The translations under genes were made by a program, and so were the position numbers. From Thiobacillus sp. UBA6918 (GTDB taxonomy: Bacteria; Pseudomonadota; Gammaproteobacteria; Burkholderiales; Thiobacillaceae), in NCBI GenBank assembly GCA_002450925.1, contig DKAU01000103.1:1-12839 (forward strand): 12,839 bases of DNA, in the 5' to 3' direction. The notes under the pieces are model-generated. The model had not been told where the DNA came from and did not search any database. It worked only from the letters and a program-made list of their open reading frames with translations. Shown piece by piece: positions 5,296 through 12,584 of this stretch; position 1 is the stretch's first letter; each line of letters opens with the position of its first letter.

Positions 5296-7467
5296 ATGCC
5301 CGAAAAAATTGCTCGCATCGCGTTGGACTTACCCCTTCCCAAGCTGTTTGATTATGTTGGATTGGACCTTGGGAATCAGGATATTGGACGCCGCATCAAG
5401 GTGCCGTTCGGGCGCAAAGAAGTTGTCGGATTGTTGCTGGAACTCGCCGACACGACAGACTGTCCACCCGAGAAACTGAAGAGCGTCATTGCGGTTGACC
5501 GCGAGTTACCCCCATTGGCCGACGATGTGCTGGCCTTGTTTCGTTTTTGCAGCTCGTATTACCACTATCCGATCGGCCAAATTGCCTTGTCTGCTTTGCC
5601 AACGGCATTGCGGCGCTGGCAGTTCCAGCTGCCCAAAAAAGAAACGGGCTATGCATTAAGCCCGCTGGGGCAGGAAGCACTATTCGGCAGCCTGCCCGCC
5701 CATGCAGTTGCTCAGCGTCGAATGGCGGCTCGCCTTATTCAAGGCGAAGCAAGTTCCACAGAGCTGGCTTCCCTGTGTGGATCAGCCGCCAAATTGCTGC
5801 ATGACTGGCTGGAAAAAGGATGGATTGAAATCAGGGAGCAAGTAGCTGTTTCTGTCCAAGATTCCCCACCCACATTGCTGACCGAACAACAAACGGCCTG
5901 CGATAAGGTAAGCGACCAGTTGCACGAATTCGCCCCTTTCCTGTTGCATGGCGTCACAGGCAGCGGCAAAACCGAAGTGTATCTGCGCATAGCGGAAAAG
6001 GTTCTGGCAAGCGGCCGCCAGGCCTTGATTTTGGTACCGGAAATCGGCCTGACACCCCAGTTCACCCAACGGGTGGCGAACCGCTTTCCACAAACAAAAA
6101 TCAGCGTGCTGCACAGCGGACTTGCGGAAGGCGAGCGGCTGCAACGTTGGAAGCAAGCGGTTAAAGGCGAGTCGCGAATTGTGCTGGGCACGCGATTGGC
6201 GATTTTCACTCCGATGCCTGATCTAGGTTTGATCATCGTGGATGAAGAGCACGATGCCTCGTTTTCACAGCAAGAGGGCCTTCGCTATTCGGCTCGTGAT
6301 CTCGCGGTTTTCCGCGCACGTCAGCGAAGCATTCCCGTAATTCTCGGCTCTGCCACGCCCAGCCTGGAAAGCTGGTTCAATGCAGAATCGGGGCGCTACA
6401 CGCTGCTGACCCTTCCCGCCCGAGCAACAGGAGCGAACCTGCCCAAATTTCAGTTGCTGGATACCCGCAACCAGAAACTGGACGAGGGGCTAAGCGAATC
6501 CGCTTTGAAGATGATTGGCCAAACCCTTGCCCGCGGCGAGCAGGTACTGGTTTTCCTGAACCGGCGTGGATATGCGCCGGTACTGCATTGCTCTGCCTGC
6601 GCCTGGGTCGCCCCATGTCATCGTTGTTCATCGCGGCTGACCCTTCATTTGCGCGATCGTCGATTGCGTTGTCACCATTGCGGACATGAGGAAAAAATAC
6701 CCGATCAATGCCCGTCCTGCGGCAATCCCGATATCCGACCCGTCGGGCAAGGAACACAACGCGTCGAAGAGACGCTAGCCAATCATTTTCCGGAGGCAAA
6801 AATCGTTCGCGCAGACCGTGATGCCATTCGGCGCAAGGGCAGTTGGGAAGCAATGCAGAAACAAATACATGCTGGTGAAGCCAATATCATCATCGGGACA
6901 CAACTGGTTTCCAAGGGCCACGATTTCCCCAACCTGACCTTGGTCGTCGTGCTGGATGCAGATGGCGCGCTATTCAGCCTGGATTTCCGCGCAGAAGAAA
7001 GGCTGTTTGCGCAATTGATGCAGGTAGGGGGTCGCGCAGGGCGCGCCAACAAAGCAGGCCAGGTTCTTATACAGACCAGCTTTCCAGAACATCCGCTTTT
7101 TGGCCACCTGCTTGGGCATGATTTTTCTGGCTTTGCGAACGAGCAACTTGCCGCAAGGGAAAAAAGCGGATTGCCGCCCTACACCCACCAAGCCGTGTTG
7201 CGCGCAGAGTCGGCCAGTCTTGCTGATGCCCTGGCCTGGCTTCAGATTGCAAGAAACCTGGCTCCCGAATCTGCAGATGTTGAACTATATGACCCGGTTC
7301 GCGCGCCGATGCTGAAAAAGGCCGGGCTCGAACGCGCCCAGCTTTGGTTACAGTCTGAATCCAGGGCCAGCCTGCAAAAACTGTTACGGGGTTGGATGCC
7401 AAGGCTCTACGCCCAGGCAACACGGAATACCCGCTGGCATCTCGACGTAGACCCCACTGAAAACTGA
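5296..7467 (+). CDS. priA: Primosomal protein N' (PriA replication-restart helicase)
   Basis: A 723-residue SF2 3'-5' DNA helicase that recognises stalled forks and reloads the replisome. Domains in order: the 3' DNA-end binding domain (1 to about 105, starting IARIALDLPLPKLFDY), a winged-helix region (about 115-190), and the helicase core with Walker A GVTGSGKT (219-226), DEEH box (316-319) and GSATPS (351-356). The zinc module has eight cysteines (432, 435, 441, 444, 459, 462, 472, 475) that can bind two Zn. Then come motif V GTQLVSKGHDF (534-544), motif VI QVGGRAGR (576-583) and a C-terminal domain (about 630-723). All expected catalytic and zinc residues are present and the length is normal. 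The ATG at 5296 aligns with family N-termini although no Shine-Dalgarno is visible; a DnaA-like box sits there instead. Its stop is one base from the convergent mobA stop. Confidence 0.97.
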   Translation: MPEKIARIALDLPLPKLFDYVGLDLGNQDIGRRIKVPFGRKEVVGLLLELADTTDCPPEKLKSVIAVDRELPPLADDVLALFRFCSSYYHYPIGQIALSALPTALRRWQFQLPKKETGYALSPLGQEALFGSLPAHAVAQRRMAARLIQGEASSTELASLCGSAAKLLHDWLEKGWIEIREQVAVSVQDSPPTLLTEQQTACDKVSDQLHEFAPFLLHGVTGSGKTEVYLRIAEKVLASGRQALILVPEIGLTPQFTQRVANRFPQTKISVLHSGLAEGERLQRWKQAVKGESRIVLGTRLAIFTPMPDLGLIIVDEEHDASFSQQEGLRYSARDLAVFRARQRSIPVILGSATPSLESWFNAESGRYTLLTLPARATGANLPKFQLLDTRNQKLDEGLSESALKMIGQTLARGEQVLVFLNRRGYAPVLHCSACAWVAPCHRCSSRLTLHLRDRRLRCHHCGHEEKIPDQCPSCGNPDIRPVGQGTQRVEETLANHFPEAKIVRADRDAIRRKGSWEAMQKQIHAGEANIIIGTQLVSKGHDFPNLTLVVVLDADGALFSLDFRAEERLFAQLMQVGGRAGRANKAGQVLIQTSFPEHPLFGHLLGHDFSGFANEQLAAREKSGLPPYTHQAVLRAESASLADALAWLQIARNLAPESADVELYDPVRAPMLKKAGLERAQLWLQSESRASLQKLLRGWMPRLYAQATRNTRWHLDVDPTEN

Positions 7468-7468
7468 C

Positions 7469-8029
7469 TCAACCGGTTTCGCCGAGTGTGTTGATGTTCT
7501 GCATCTCGGTTGCATTGAAGCGAACGGAAACAAAACCCACGTTTTCCTGAAAGCCATGCACCGAACGCGCTCCACTGCTCAGATATTGTTCCAGACTTCC
7601 TGCCATGCTTTTGTGAATGAGCATGAGTGCAGGATGTGTACGCTCACCATCACTGGCCACAACGATTGACTTGTCTTTGACTAACGACCAGAGCCGTGCA
7701 GCAAGGTTGTCAGGCAGTTCCGGCATATCACAGGGCACGGTCAACACCCATTCATGCCGCGCCCTTTGCAAGCCAGCAAGCACCCCCGCAAGGGGGCCCT
7801 GAAAGTCCGGCAGGCTGTCGACAAGGATCGGGTATCCGCGCGTTGCATAATCGCCCAGATTCCTGTTTGCGGAAATGAGTAGCTCGTCCACATGGGGAGC
7901 AAGACGCTCGACGACATGATCGACGAGCGGGAGTCCCTTGTATTCCACCAGCCCCTTGTCACGACCTTCCATGCGACGGCCTTGTCCACCAGCAAGAATG
8001 AGCCCGGTAAAGGGCAGCCGCTCAGTCAA
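7469..8029 (-). CDS. mobA: Molybdenum cofactor guanylyltransferase
   Basis: A 186-residue cytoplasmic nucleotidyltransferase that joins GTP to molybdopterin cofactor, giving the guanine dinucleotide form used by DMSO-reductase-family enzymes. Visible motifs: LAGGQGRRM (12-20), the GTP-binding loop, with lysine 25 in DKGL; DSLPDFQGPLAG (71-82); and CDMPELP (100-106), where D101 is the metal-binding aspartate. The start is TTG at 8029-8027, overlapping the TGA of the upstream glycosyltransferase gene (shared bases TTGA, 8029-8026). No in-frame ATG is available near it, and the following residues TERLPFTGLILAGG fit the family N-terminus. It is the last gene of a minus-strand operon. No terminator is seen in the single base before the priA stop. 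No molybdoenzyme gene is in the window. Confidence 0.93.
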   Translation of the reverse strand: MTERLPFTGLILAGGQGRRMEGRDKGLVEYKGLPLVDHVVERLAPHVDELLISANRNLGDYATRGYPILVDSLPDFQGPLAGVLAGLQRARHEWVLTVPCDMPELPDNLAARLWSLVKDKSIVVASDGERTHPALMLIHKSMAGSLEQYLSSGARSVHGFQENVGFVSVRFNATEMQNINTLGETG

Positions 8030-9624
8030 TATCTTTGTTCCCGCTGATAAAGCACGAAACGTTCATTCCTCTCACCCGGTCGTCCGCCCACCCAACGTTT
8101 TTGCCACCCGGCCTCGACATGGACTGGCCTGCGATCCTTTTCATAGACCAGCATCCAGCTGCAAGCTGCAGTGTCAGAAGAGCGGATATCAAGGCTACCA
8201 TGGTAGGAAAGCAGCCGGGCATGAACCATGGACAGATTCCTGTTCTCCACACAGGTTTTATCCATGATTCTTGAACGCATCGCCTCACCTGTCTGTACAT
8301 AGCTCAGGCGCGCGTCCAGCGGCTTCATGAACAGCGCCAGCAGCAAACACCATACGAATGTCACACCGGCATTCCACACCAGAATCGGGCGCAATGGGTT
8401 TCGTTGCTGACTCCTTAGCCAAGCGACCCAGGCCACCCAGCCGAAGGTAATGACCAGACCCAAGCCTAGCGCAAGCGGCCGCAAGCCGTGGGATTCCATG
8501 CCCAGTTTCGCAAGGCGCCGGGACATTTGTGCTGGCCAGCCAAGATCAAACGCTGCCCAGTACACCCAGAACAGCAGCGCGAAAAAGCTGAATACCATGA
8601 AGGCAAACCAGAGCAATGCATTAGCAGCTCCTCGCCGCAATTCACCCAGTCCGGCGCCTGCCAAAATTGCCAGAGGCGGCAGCAGAACAATGGTTTCCAG
8701 CTGCTCCGGACTGGATTTAAGGCTAAGCGCAGTTAAAACTACGACAAAAATACCCAAAGGCATCCACAACTTGACCGAGTCCCAGCCCCCGCGCCTCAGT
8801 CGGTAAACCGCCCAACCCGCAATCGGCCAGGCCGGCCAGGCAAACCACGTCAATGCATTGACGAAAAATATAGGGTTGTATTTGGTCTTGGCTCCCGCAA
8901 AAAACACCAGCTTGCCAAGCGCCGCATGCTCCCACCAACCGAGCAGTCTTTCGGGTTGATGTGTTTTCACCGTCAGCAACCACACACCAGAAATCGCCAG
9001 CGCGGCAGTGAGTGCAAACCACGACCCGCCAACCCGTGCTGAAGTTCGCCAGCTTGGAAACACTGCCGGCAAAAGAAACAGTGCACAGGCCAATGCCAAT
9101 GAGGCTAGCCATGCGCCGGAAAGGAACAAGCCTGCCAACGCCAAACCTGCAAAACCACCGCCAGTCAAAGGCTGCGTCAGCATCCGTGCCAAGCCATAGA
9201 CGAAGAGAGACATGGCAGCAAGTTGCGCCGTAAATACGTTGGCCTCGTGCGCCGGAACCAGAAGGCCCATGCAACCCATCAGCGCCAGCACCGAGGGCCA
9301 TATGGCCTGCTCACCATACAGCCTGCGTGCAGCAAGCGCTGTGAGCCACAGTGAAACACCTATGAAGAAGCTGCTGGCAAGACGGGCACCATCATGCAAT
9401 GGCAGCAGCGAAGACAATGCCTTGCCCAGAAGTTGCGCCAGCCACAAATAAACGGGTGGGGCACCCGCATTGTCAGGAAAGAGCCAATCAGCCTGCTCTC
9501 TGGCTGCTAACAAACGCGCAAAAGTTTCAGCGTCAGGACCTTTCCATGGGGCGTGCCCAATCGAACCGGCAAAGAGCCAGGCAAGACAAAGGCCTGCAAG
9601 CCAATATGAAGAGTTGCGCGTCAC
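8026..9624 (-). CDS. ArnT-like GT-C family glycosyltransferase, integral membrane
   Basis: A 532-residue protein with about 12 hydrophobic segments between residue 7 and about 430, then a soluble C-terminal tail of about 100 residues. The first periplasmic loop holds GPDAETFARLLAA (29-41), with D31 and E33 in the acidic position typical of GT-C enzymes of the PMT/ArnT group (COG1807-like). Such enzymes take a sugar from an undecaprenyl-phosphate donor and add it to lipid A, protein or another envelope acceptor on the periplasmic face. Donor and acceptor cannot be predicted here. The start is GTG at 9624-9622, overlapping the TGA of the M48 gene (GTGA). The end overlaps the mobA TTG start in the same way. 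Tight overlaps indicate coupled translation with both neighbours. No aminoarabinose genes are nearby, so it should not be called ArnT. Confidence 0.82.
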   Translation of the reverse strand: MTRNSSYWLAGLCLAWLFAGSIGHAPWKGPDAETFARLLAAREQADWLFPDNAGAPPVYLWLAQLLGKALSSLLPLHDGARLASSFFIGVSLWLTALAARRLYGEQAIWPSVLALMGCMGLLVPAHEANVFTAQLAAMSLFVYGLARMLTQPLTGGGFAGLALAGLFLSGAWLASLALACALFLLPAVFPSWRTSARVGGSWFALTAALAISGVWLLTVKTHQPERLLGWWEHAALGKLVFFAGAKTKYNPIFFVNALTWFAWPAWPIAGWAVYRLRRGGWDSVKLWMPLGIFVVVLTALSLKSSPEQLETIVLLPPLAILAGAGLGELRRGAANALLWFAFMVFSFFALLFWVYWAAFDLGWPAQMSRRLAKLGMESHGLRPLALGLGLVITFGWVAWVAWLRSQQRNPLRPILVWNAGVTFVWCLLLALFMKPLDARLSYVQTGEAMRSRIMDKTCVENRNLSMVHARLLSYHGSLDIRSSDTAACSWMLVYEKDRRPVHVEAGWQKRWVGGRPGERNERFVLYQREQRY

Positions 9625-11072
9625 TGGATAATCTTGATCAATTGGCCCGGCTTGGGCTCACCCACAGGATAAAGGTCATTCATCAGCCTGAGCTGGGCTT
9701 CTGCGCCTTTGCCAAGCGGTGATTGCGCGGCAAGACTTGCCATGCTCATACCCGATTGCGCCTGCACCAGCCTGATGACATAGGCCCGCGCCAACTGGCG
9801 TTCACTTGCCGACAAGGCATGAAAACTGTTTATGGATGTCTTCATCTCATTGCGGTTTTGTGTGTAGGCATTGGCGTCCTTCGCCAATGCAGCGAGCAGA
9901 AACTGGTTGCCGTTGTTGTTGATGGCAGTCGCCAACACCGGCTTTCCCTGCATCGAGCCTGCGGCAAATGCCGCCGGATTGCCGTTGATACTGCCCGACT
10001 CATATTTTGCACCTTGGTCCAGCTTCAGGCTTTTTTGCAAAGTATCCATGGGCTGGGTGTTCTTGGGGCCGGGCTTTAGTTCGATCAAGGCTGTACCTTG
10101 CGGGTTGATCGCCGCCACGCGGTCTGGCTGGTTCTGGACTCGCCAGCCCTGTGGAAACTGTACGCCAATGCCCAGCTTTTCATGCAAGAACGCGTTTTGG
10201 CGAATCACCCCTTGGTCGGGACTATCACCAAAGTACACACCATCCATAACTCGCAGGAAGGAGTCTCGATTTTCTATCGGGTTGGCGACTTGGTATTTGT
10301 TTGCCTCGCCCACGACCTGCTTCAGCCTGGTGTCATTATTGGGGTGGGTTTCAAACACGCCATGGTAGCGGCGTGGTTCGCGGCCTTCCTGCTTGGCGAG
10401 TTCGATATCATGCAGCTCCTGATTTTTGAGCACGCCGATAACCTCAACCATGGCCTGCGGGTTGTAGCCGGTTTTGGCCAGATATTCCGCACCCAGCCGG
10501 TCAGCTTCCAGCTCGTGATCGCGCCCATAACCCGCCACCAGCGCCTGACTCAGATTTTGCAAGAGCGAAGCGCCTGCTTGGCTATTCATCCCCGGAACAA
10601 GAATCGACCCCACGATCGCACCAAATCCTACAACCGTAGCCGTGCTTTGCTGGCGCACGCCATGACGCGCCGTCACATGGCCGATTTCATGACCCACCAC
10701 ACCGGCCAGCTCTGCTTCCGAATTGAGGTAGCCCATGATGCCGCGGGTGATGTAGATGTAGCCTCCAGGCAATGCGAAGGCGTTTACCTCGGGGCTATCG
10801 ACCACGGTGAAATGCCAATCCAGCCCGGGGCGATGGCTTTTGGCTGCAAGCCCCTTGCCAACTCGGGCCACGTAGGCTTGCAGCTTTGGGTCATCTACCA
10901 ACCCGTATTGCTGCAGCACCTCCTTGTGCGCCTGCGCTCCCTGCTGGATTTCCTGCTGCTCGCTCATCAGCACAAAATCCTTGCCGCCGGAAACAGGGTT
11001 CTGGGCACAGTGTGTTAGCAACAGTGCGCCGGTGACGGCAACTGCAACTCTGCGCAAGACGGGGGAATTCAT
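9621..11072 (-). CDS. M48-family periplasmic zinc metalloprotease, probable lipoprotein
   Basis: A 483-residue protein with a signal peptide ending LLLTHC, so C22 is a probable lipidation site, followed by AQNPVSGG as is common in the family. Histidine at -1 is unusual for a lipobox. The M48 catalytic core spans about 60-270: zinc motif HEIGH (128-132, E129 catalytic), then HELEAD (186-191), where E187 is the likely third zinc ligand. The C-terminal part (about 280-483) holds an unassigned domain and a final stretch ending LNDLYPVGEPKPGQLIKIIQ that resembles a LysM-like tail. Relatives (BepA/LoiP-type) degrade or assist outer-membrane proteins. Start ATG at 11072 has GAGAG about 8 nt upstream. 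It is the first gene of the operon with the glycosyltransferase and mobA. Unlike BepA, I see no clear TPR array. Confidence 0.88.
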   Translation of the reverse strand: MNSPVLRRVAVAVTGALLLTHCAQNPVSGGKDFVLMSEQQEIQQGAQAHKEVLQQYGLVDDPKLQAYVARVGKGLAAKSHRPGLDWHFTVVDSPEVNAFALPGGYIYITRGIMGYLNSEAELAGVVGHEIGHVTARHGVRQQSTATVVGFGAIVGSILVPGMNSQAGASLLQNLSQALVAGYGRDHELEADRLGAEYLAKTGYNPQAMVEVIGVLKNQELHDIELAKQEGREPRRYHGVFETHPNNDTRLKQVVGEANKYQVANPIENRDSFLRVMDGVYFGDSPDQGVIRQNAFLHEKLGIGVQFPQGWRVQNQPDRVAAINPQGTALIELKPGPKNTQPMDTLQKSLKLDQGAKYESGSINGNPAAFAAGSMQGKPVLATAINNNGNQFLLAALAKDANAYTQNRNEMKTSINSFHALSASERQLARAYVIRLVQAQSGMSMASLAAQSPLGKGAEAQLRLMNDLYPVGEPKPGQLIKIIQ

Positions 11073-11091
11073 GGCAAATCTCTCAAGCTGT

Positions 11092-11102
11092 TCACAATGT
11101 GA
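11092..11102. promoter_or_regulatory. Small palindrome upstream of the M48 gene
   Basis: TCACA and TGTGA flank a central A (TCACAATGTGA), about 20 bp before the M48 start codon. It could be an operator or a short mRNA hairpin. At 11 bp it could also be chance. Confidence 0.25.
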
Positions 11103-11126
11103 TGATAACCCGCACGCCCGACAAAT

Positions 11127-11153
11127 AAAAAAGGCAGCCTAGGCTGCCTTTTT
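11127..11153 (-). terminator. Palindromic terminator after rpmE
   Basis: AGGCAGCC (11132-11139) is mirrored by GGCTGCCT (11142-11149) in a perfect palindrome centred at 11140/11141. A tracts (11127-11132) and T tracts (11149-11153) flank it, so it can work in both directions. On the minus strand it lies 18 bp after the rpmE stop. Confidence 0.9.
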
Positions 11154-11171
11154 CGTTTGAAATCGTCGGGA

Positions 11172-11378
11172 TTACTTCTTTGTACCGTAGCGCTGGCGGA
11201 ATTTCTCAACTCGGCCGGCCGTGTCCACAATCTTCTGCTTGCCTGTGTAGAAGGGATGGCATTCGGAGCAGACTTCAACGCTCAGGGCCTTGCCCAGCGT
11301 GGATCCGGTCTTGAACGTATTTCCGCAGGAGCAGGTCACGTCGATTTCAGTGTATTCGGGATGGATATCAGCTTTCAT
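11172..11378 (-). CDS. rpmE: Ribosomal protein bL31 (L31 type A, zinc-binding C+ form)
   Basis: A 68-residue protein of the large ribosomal subunit, helping bridge the central protuberance and the 30S head. Cysteines C16, C18, C37 and C40 (CSC and CSEC) give the zinc-ribbon C+ form. Proteobacteria often also carry a zinc-free paralogue used under zinc shortage; none is seen here. The frame stays open upstream to about 11504, but the start at 11378 is fixed by the canonical MKADIHPEY beginning and by AAGGAA about 7 nt before ATG. It has its own promoter (11428-11456) and terminator, so it is monocistronic. The leader of about 42 nt contains GC-rich inverted segments. Confidence 0.97.
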   Translation of the reverse strand: MKADIHPEYTEIDVTCSCGNTFKTGSTLGKALSVEVCSECHPFYTGKQKIVDTAGRVEKFRQRYGTKK

Positions 11379-11427
11379 GGGGGTTCCTTTTATAAACTTA
11401 CGCGGCGAGTACGCGAAAGAGCGGCGT

Positions 11428-11456
11428 AATATAAAGGAAATCAAGCCGTTACGCAA
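11428..11456 (-). promoter_or_regulatory. Probable sigma-70 promoter of rpmE
   Basis: Read on the minus strand, TTGCGT (11456-11451) and TATATT (11433-11428, 5/6) are 17 bp apart. Predicted transcription starts near 11421, leaving a leader of about 42 nt before ATG. Confidence 0.55.
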
Positions 11457-11486
11457 GCTAGCATAGGGTATAGGCCGATATTGAAC

Positions 11487-11514
11487 TAGACTTGGCGTGG
11501 ACAAGTCTTATATT
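11487..11514 (+). promoter_or_regulatory. Probable promoter of the SYLF-lipoprotein operon
   Basis: TAGACT (11487-11492, 4/6) and TATATT (11509-11514, 5/6) are 16 bp apart. Transcription would start near 11521, leaving a short leader that contains the AAGGAGG site. It is divergent from the rpmE promoter, about 30 bp away. Confidence 0.45.
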
Positions 11515-11537
11515 TGAAATCTGTTAAGGAGGTTTAC

Positions 11538-12092
11538 ATGAGCTTTTTACATTCTTTCCTTCGTTTCCCAGCCCTGCTTTTGATTCTGTCCGGCCTTGCC
11601 GCTTCGCCCGCATGGGCCGCAAGTGCAGGAGAAATTGATGCCGGCGTCAACGACACGCTTTCTCGTTTTACCAAGGAAGTCGCCGGGGCAAGTAATTTCA
11701 TGAAAAGCGCCAGAGGCGTCTTGGTTTTCCCGAAGGTCTACAAGGCCGGGATTGGCATTGGGGGGGAATATGGGGAAGGCGCCCTGCGCATTGGCGGGAG
11801 AACCGTCGATTATTACAGTACTGCCGCCGCCTCCATCGGCTTCCAGCTCGGTGGCCAGGTTAAGTCCATCATCATCCTCTTCATGGAAGAGAAAGCCCTG
11901 AGCAAATTTAGGGAAAGCGAAGGCTGGAAAGCCGGCGTGGACGGATCGGTCGCGCTCATCGATATCGGTGCAGGAAGAGAGCTGTCCACCCAGACCATCA
12001 AGGATCCCATCGTTGCCTTCATCTTCGACCAAAAAGGTCTGATGTATAACCTTACTCTAGAGGGCTCAAAGTTCACCAAGCTAAATAAATAA
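11538..12092 (+). CDS. Exported SYLF/YSC84-domain lipid-binding protein
   Basis: A 184-residue protein when started at ATG 11538, which has a perfect AAGGAGG at 11526-11532. A longer TTG start at 11514 would place the protein start before that site and is rejected. Signal peptide: FPALLLILSGLAASPAWA, with cleavage after AWA. The mature part is almost wholly a SYLF (YSC84) domain: SARGVLVFPKVYKAGIGIGGEYGEGALRI, SIGFQLGGQVKSIIILFM, and the segment around GVDGSVALIDIGAG. Eukaryotic members bind phosphoinositides and actin; bacterial exported members are common and presumably bind envelope lipid, but their role is not settled. It is followed after 11 bp by a lipoprotein gene in an apparent operon. 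All core SYLF motifs are present. Confidence 0.88.
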   Translation: MSFLHSFLRFPALLLILSGLAASPAWAASAGEIDAGVNDTLSRFTKEVAGASNFMKSARGVLVFPKVYKAGIGIGGEYGEGALRIGGRTVDYYSTAAASIGFQLGGQVKSIIILFMEEKALSKFRESEGWKAGVDGSVALIDIGAGRELSTQTIKDPIVAFIFDQKGLMYNLTLEGSKFTKLNK

Positions 12093-12103
12093 CGGGCTCA
12101 AAA

Positions 12104-12517
12104 ATGAATAAAAAACTAACTCTTTTGGTTTTGCTTGCAACAATGGCGGGCATGACTGGTTGCGAAGTACAGCCTCGCTACGGAGATGTGCAAGTTCACG
12201 GCCGGGATTACGATGTTCGTATAGCTTTCAGCGACCATGACCGTACACTGATTCGAGACTATTACCGTGGCTATTACCGTGGACTTCCCCCGGGGCTGGC
12301 GAAGAAGGGCAAATTGCCTCCAGGTCATGCCATGAAGCTTTACCGCAACCAGCCGGTTCCCCATGGGCTGCAATGGCAGCCCCTTCCTGACAACCTTGAA
12401 AGACGCCTCAGCGGATTGCCTGAAGGCTATGTGCGAGTAACCGTCGGCGCAGATGTCGGCATCATGAATGTCCGAACCCGGGTCATCATGGACCTGATCG
12501 AGGATCTGGACGACTAA
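12104..12517 (+). CDS. Small CigR-like lipoprotein
   Basis: A 137-residue protein with a lipoprotein signal: MAGMTGC at 14-20, with C20 the predicted lipidated residue. Next comes a Tyr/Arg-rich segment (52-60) encoded by a perfect 12-bp tandem repeat. A PPG region (LPPGLAKKGKLPPGHAMKL, 61-79) is followed by LPDNLERRLSGLPEGYVRVTV (94-114), and the tail ends in a hydrophobic VIMDLIEDL. The PPGLAKKGKLPPG and LPxxLxxRL pattern resembles the CigR family of small envelope proteins, known from Salmonella as an anti-virulence regulator; the function here is unknown. The ribosome site is weak (GGGCT at about 9 nt). It probably shares a transcript with the SYLF gene 11 bp upstream, and a strong terminator follows 2 bp after the stop. 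This is not the ciliate or phage type of any named enzyme, and no catalytic motif is seen. Confidence 0.8.
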   Translation: MNKKLTLLVLLATMAGMTGCEVQPRYGDVQVHGRDYDVRIAFSDHDRTLIRDYYRGYYRGLPPGLAKKGKLPPGHAMKLYRNQPVPHGLQWQPLPDNLERRLSGLPEGYVRVTVGADVGIMNVRTRVIMDLIEDLDD

Positions 12518-12544
12518 AAAAAGGGGCTTGAAACAGCCCCTTTT
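12516..12544. terminator. Bidirectional terminator between the lipoprotein gene and rho
   Basis: AAAAGGGGCT (12519-12528) pairs with AGCCCCTTTT (12535-12544) around a 6-nt loop. T runs lie on both strands (12541-12544 on +, the A tract 12516-12522 on -), so it serves the + lipoprotein operon and the convergent rho gene. Confidence 0.88.
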
Positions 12545-12552
12545 GAACAATC

Positions 12553-12578
12553 AATGCCGCACCAGCAGTGCGGCATTT

Positions 12579-12584
<6 letters not shown>
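12553..12584 (+). terminator. Second terminator hairpin, + direction
   Basis: AATGCCGCA (12553-12561) pairs with TGCGGCATT (12569-12577), loop CCAGCAG. The T-rich tail TTTTTATTTT at 12576-12585 overlaps the rho stop codon. The minus-side tail is not T-rich, so it acts on + strand readthrough. Confidence 0.75.

Noticed and set aside
6377..6853. Minus-strand open frame inside priA
   Set aside because: It is antisense to the priA helicase and zinc-binding core, which is intact; no supporting start signal.
8723..9301. Alternative minus-strand frame inside the glycosyltransferase gene
   Set aside because: It is a shifted frame of the membrane-protein gene; the 532-codon frame has coherent membrane segments and exact overlaps with both neighbours.
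10098..11018. Plus-strand open frame of 306 codons opposite the M48 protease
   Set aside because: It is wholly antisense to a well-supported gene, has no ribosome site and gives no recognisable domain; long antisense frames are expected in GC-rich coding DNA.
11379..11504. N-terminal extension of rpmE
   Set aside because: The frame is open, but bL31 starts at the MKADIHPEY methionine and the extension covers the predicted promoter and leader.
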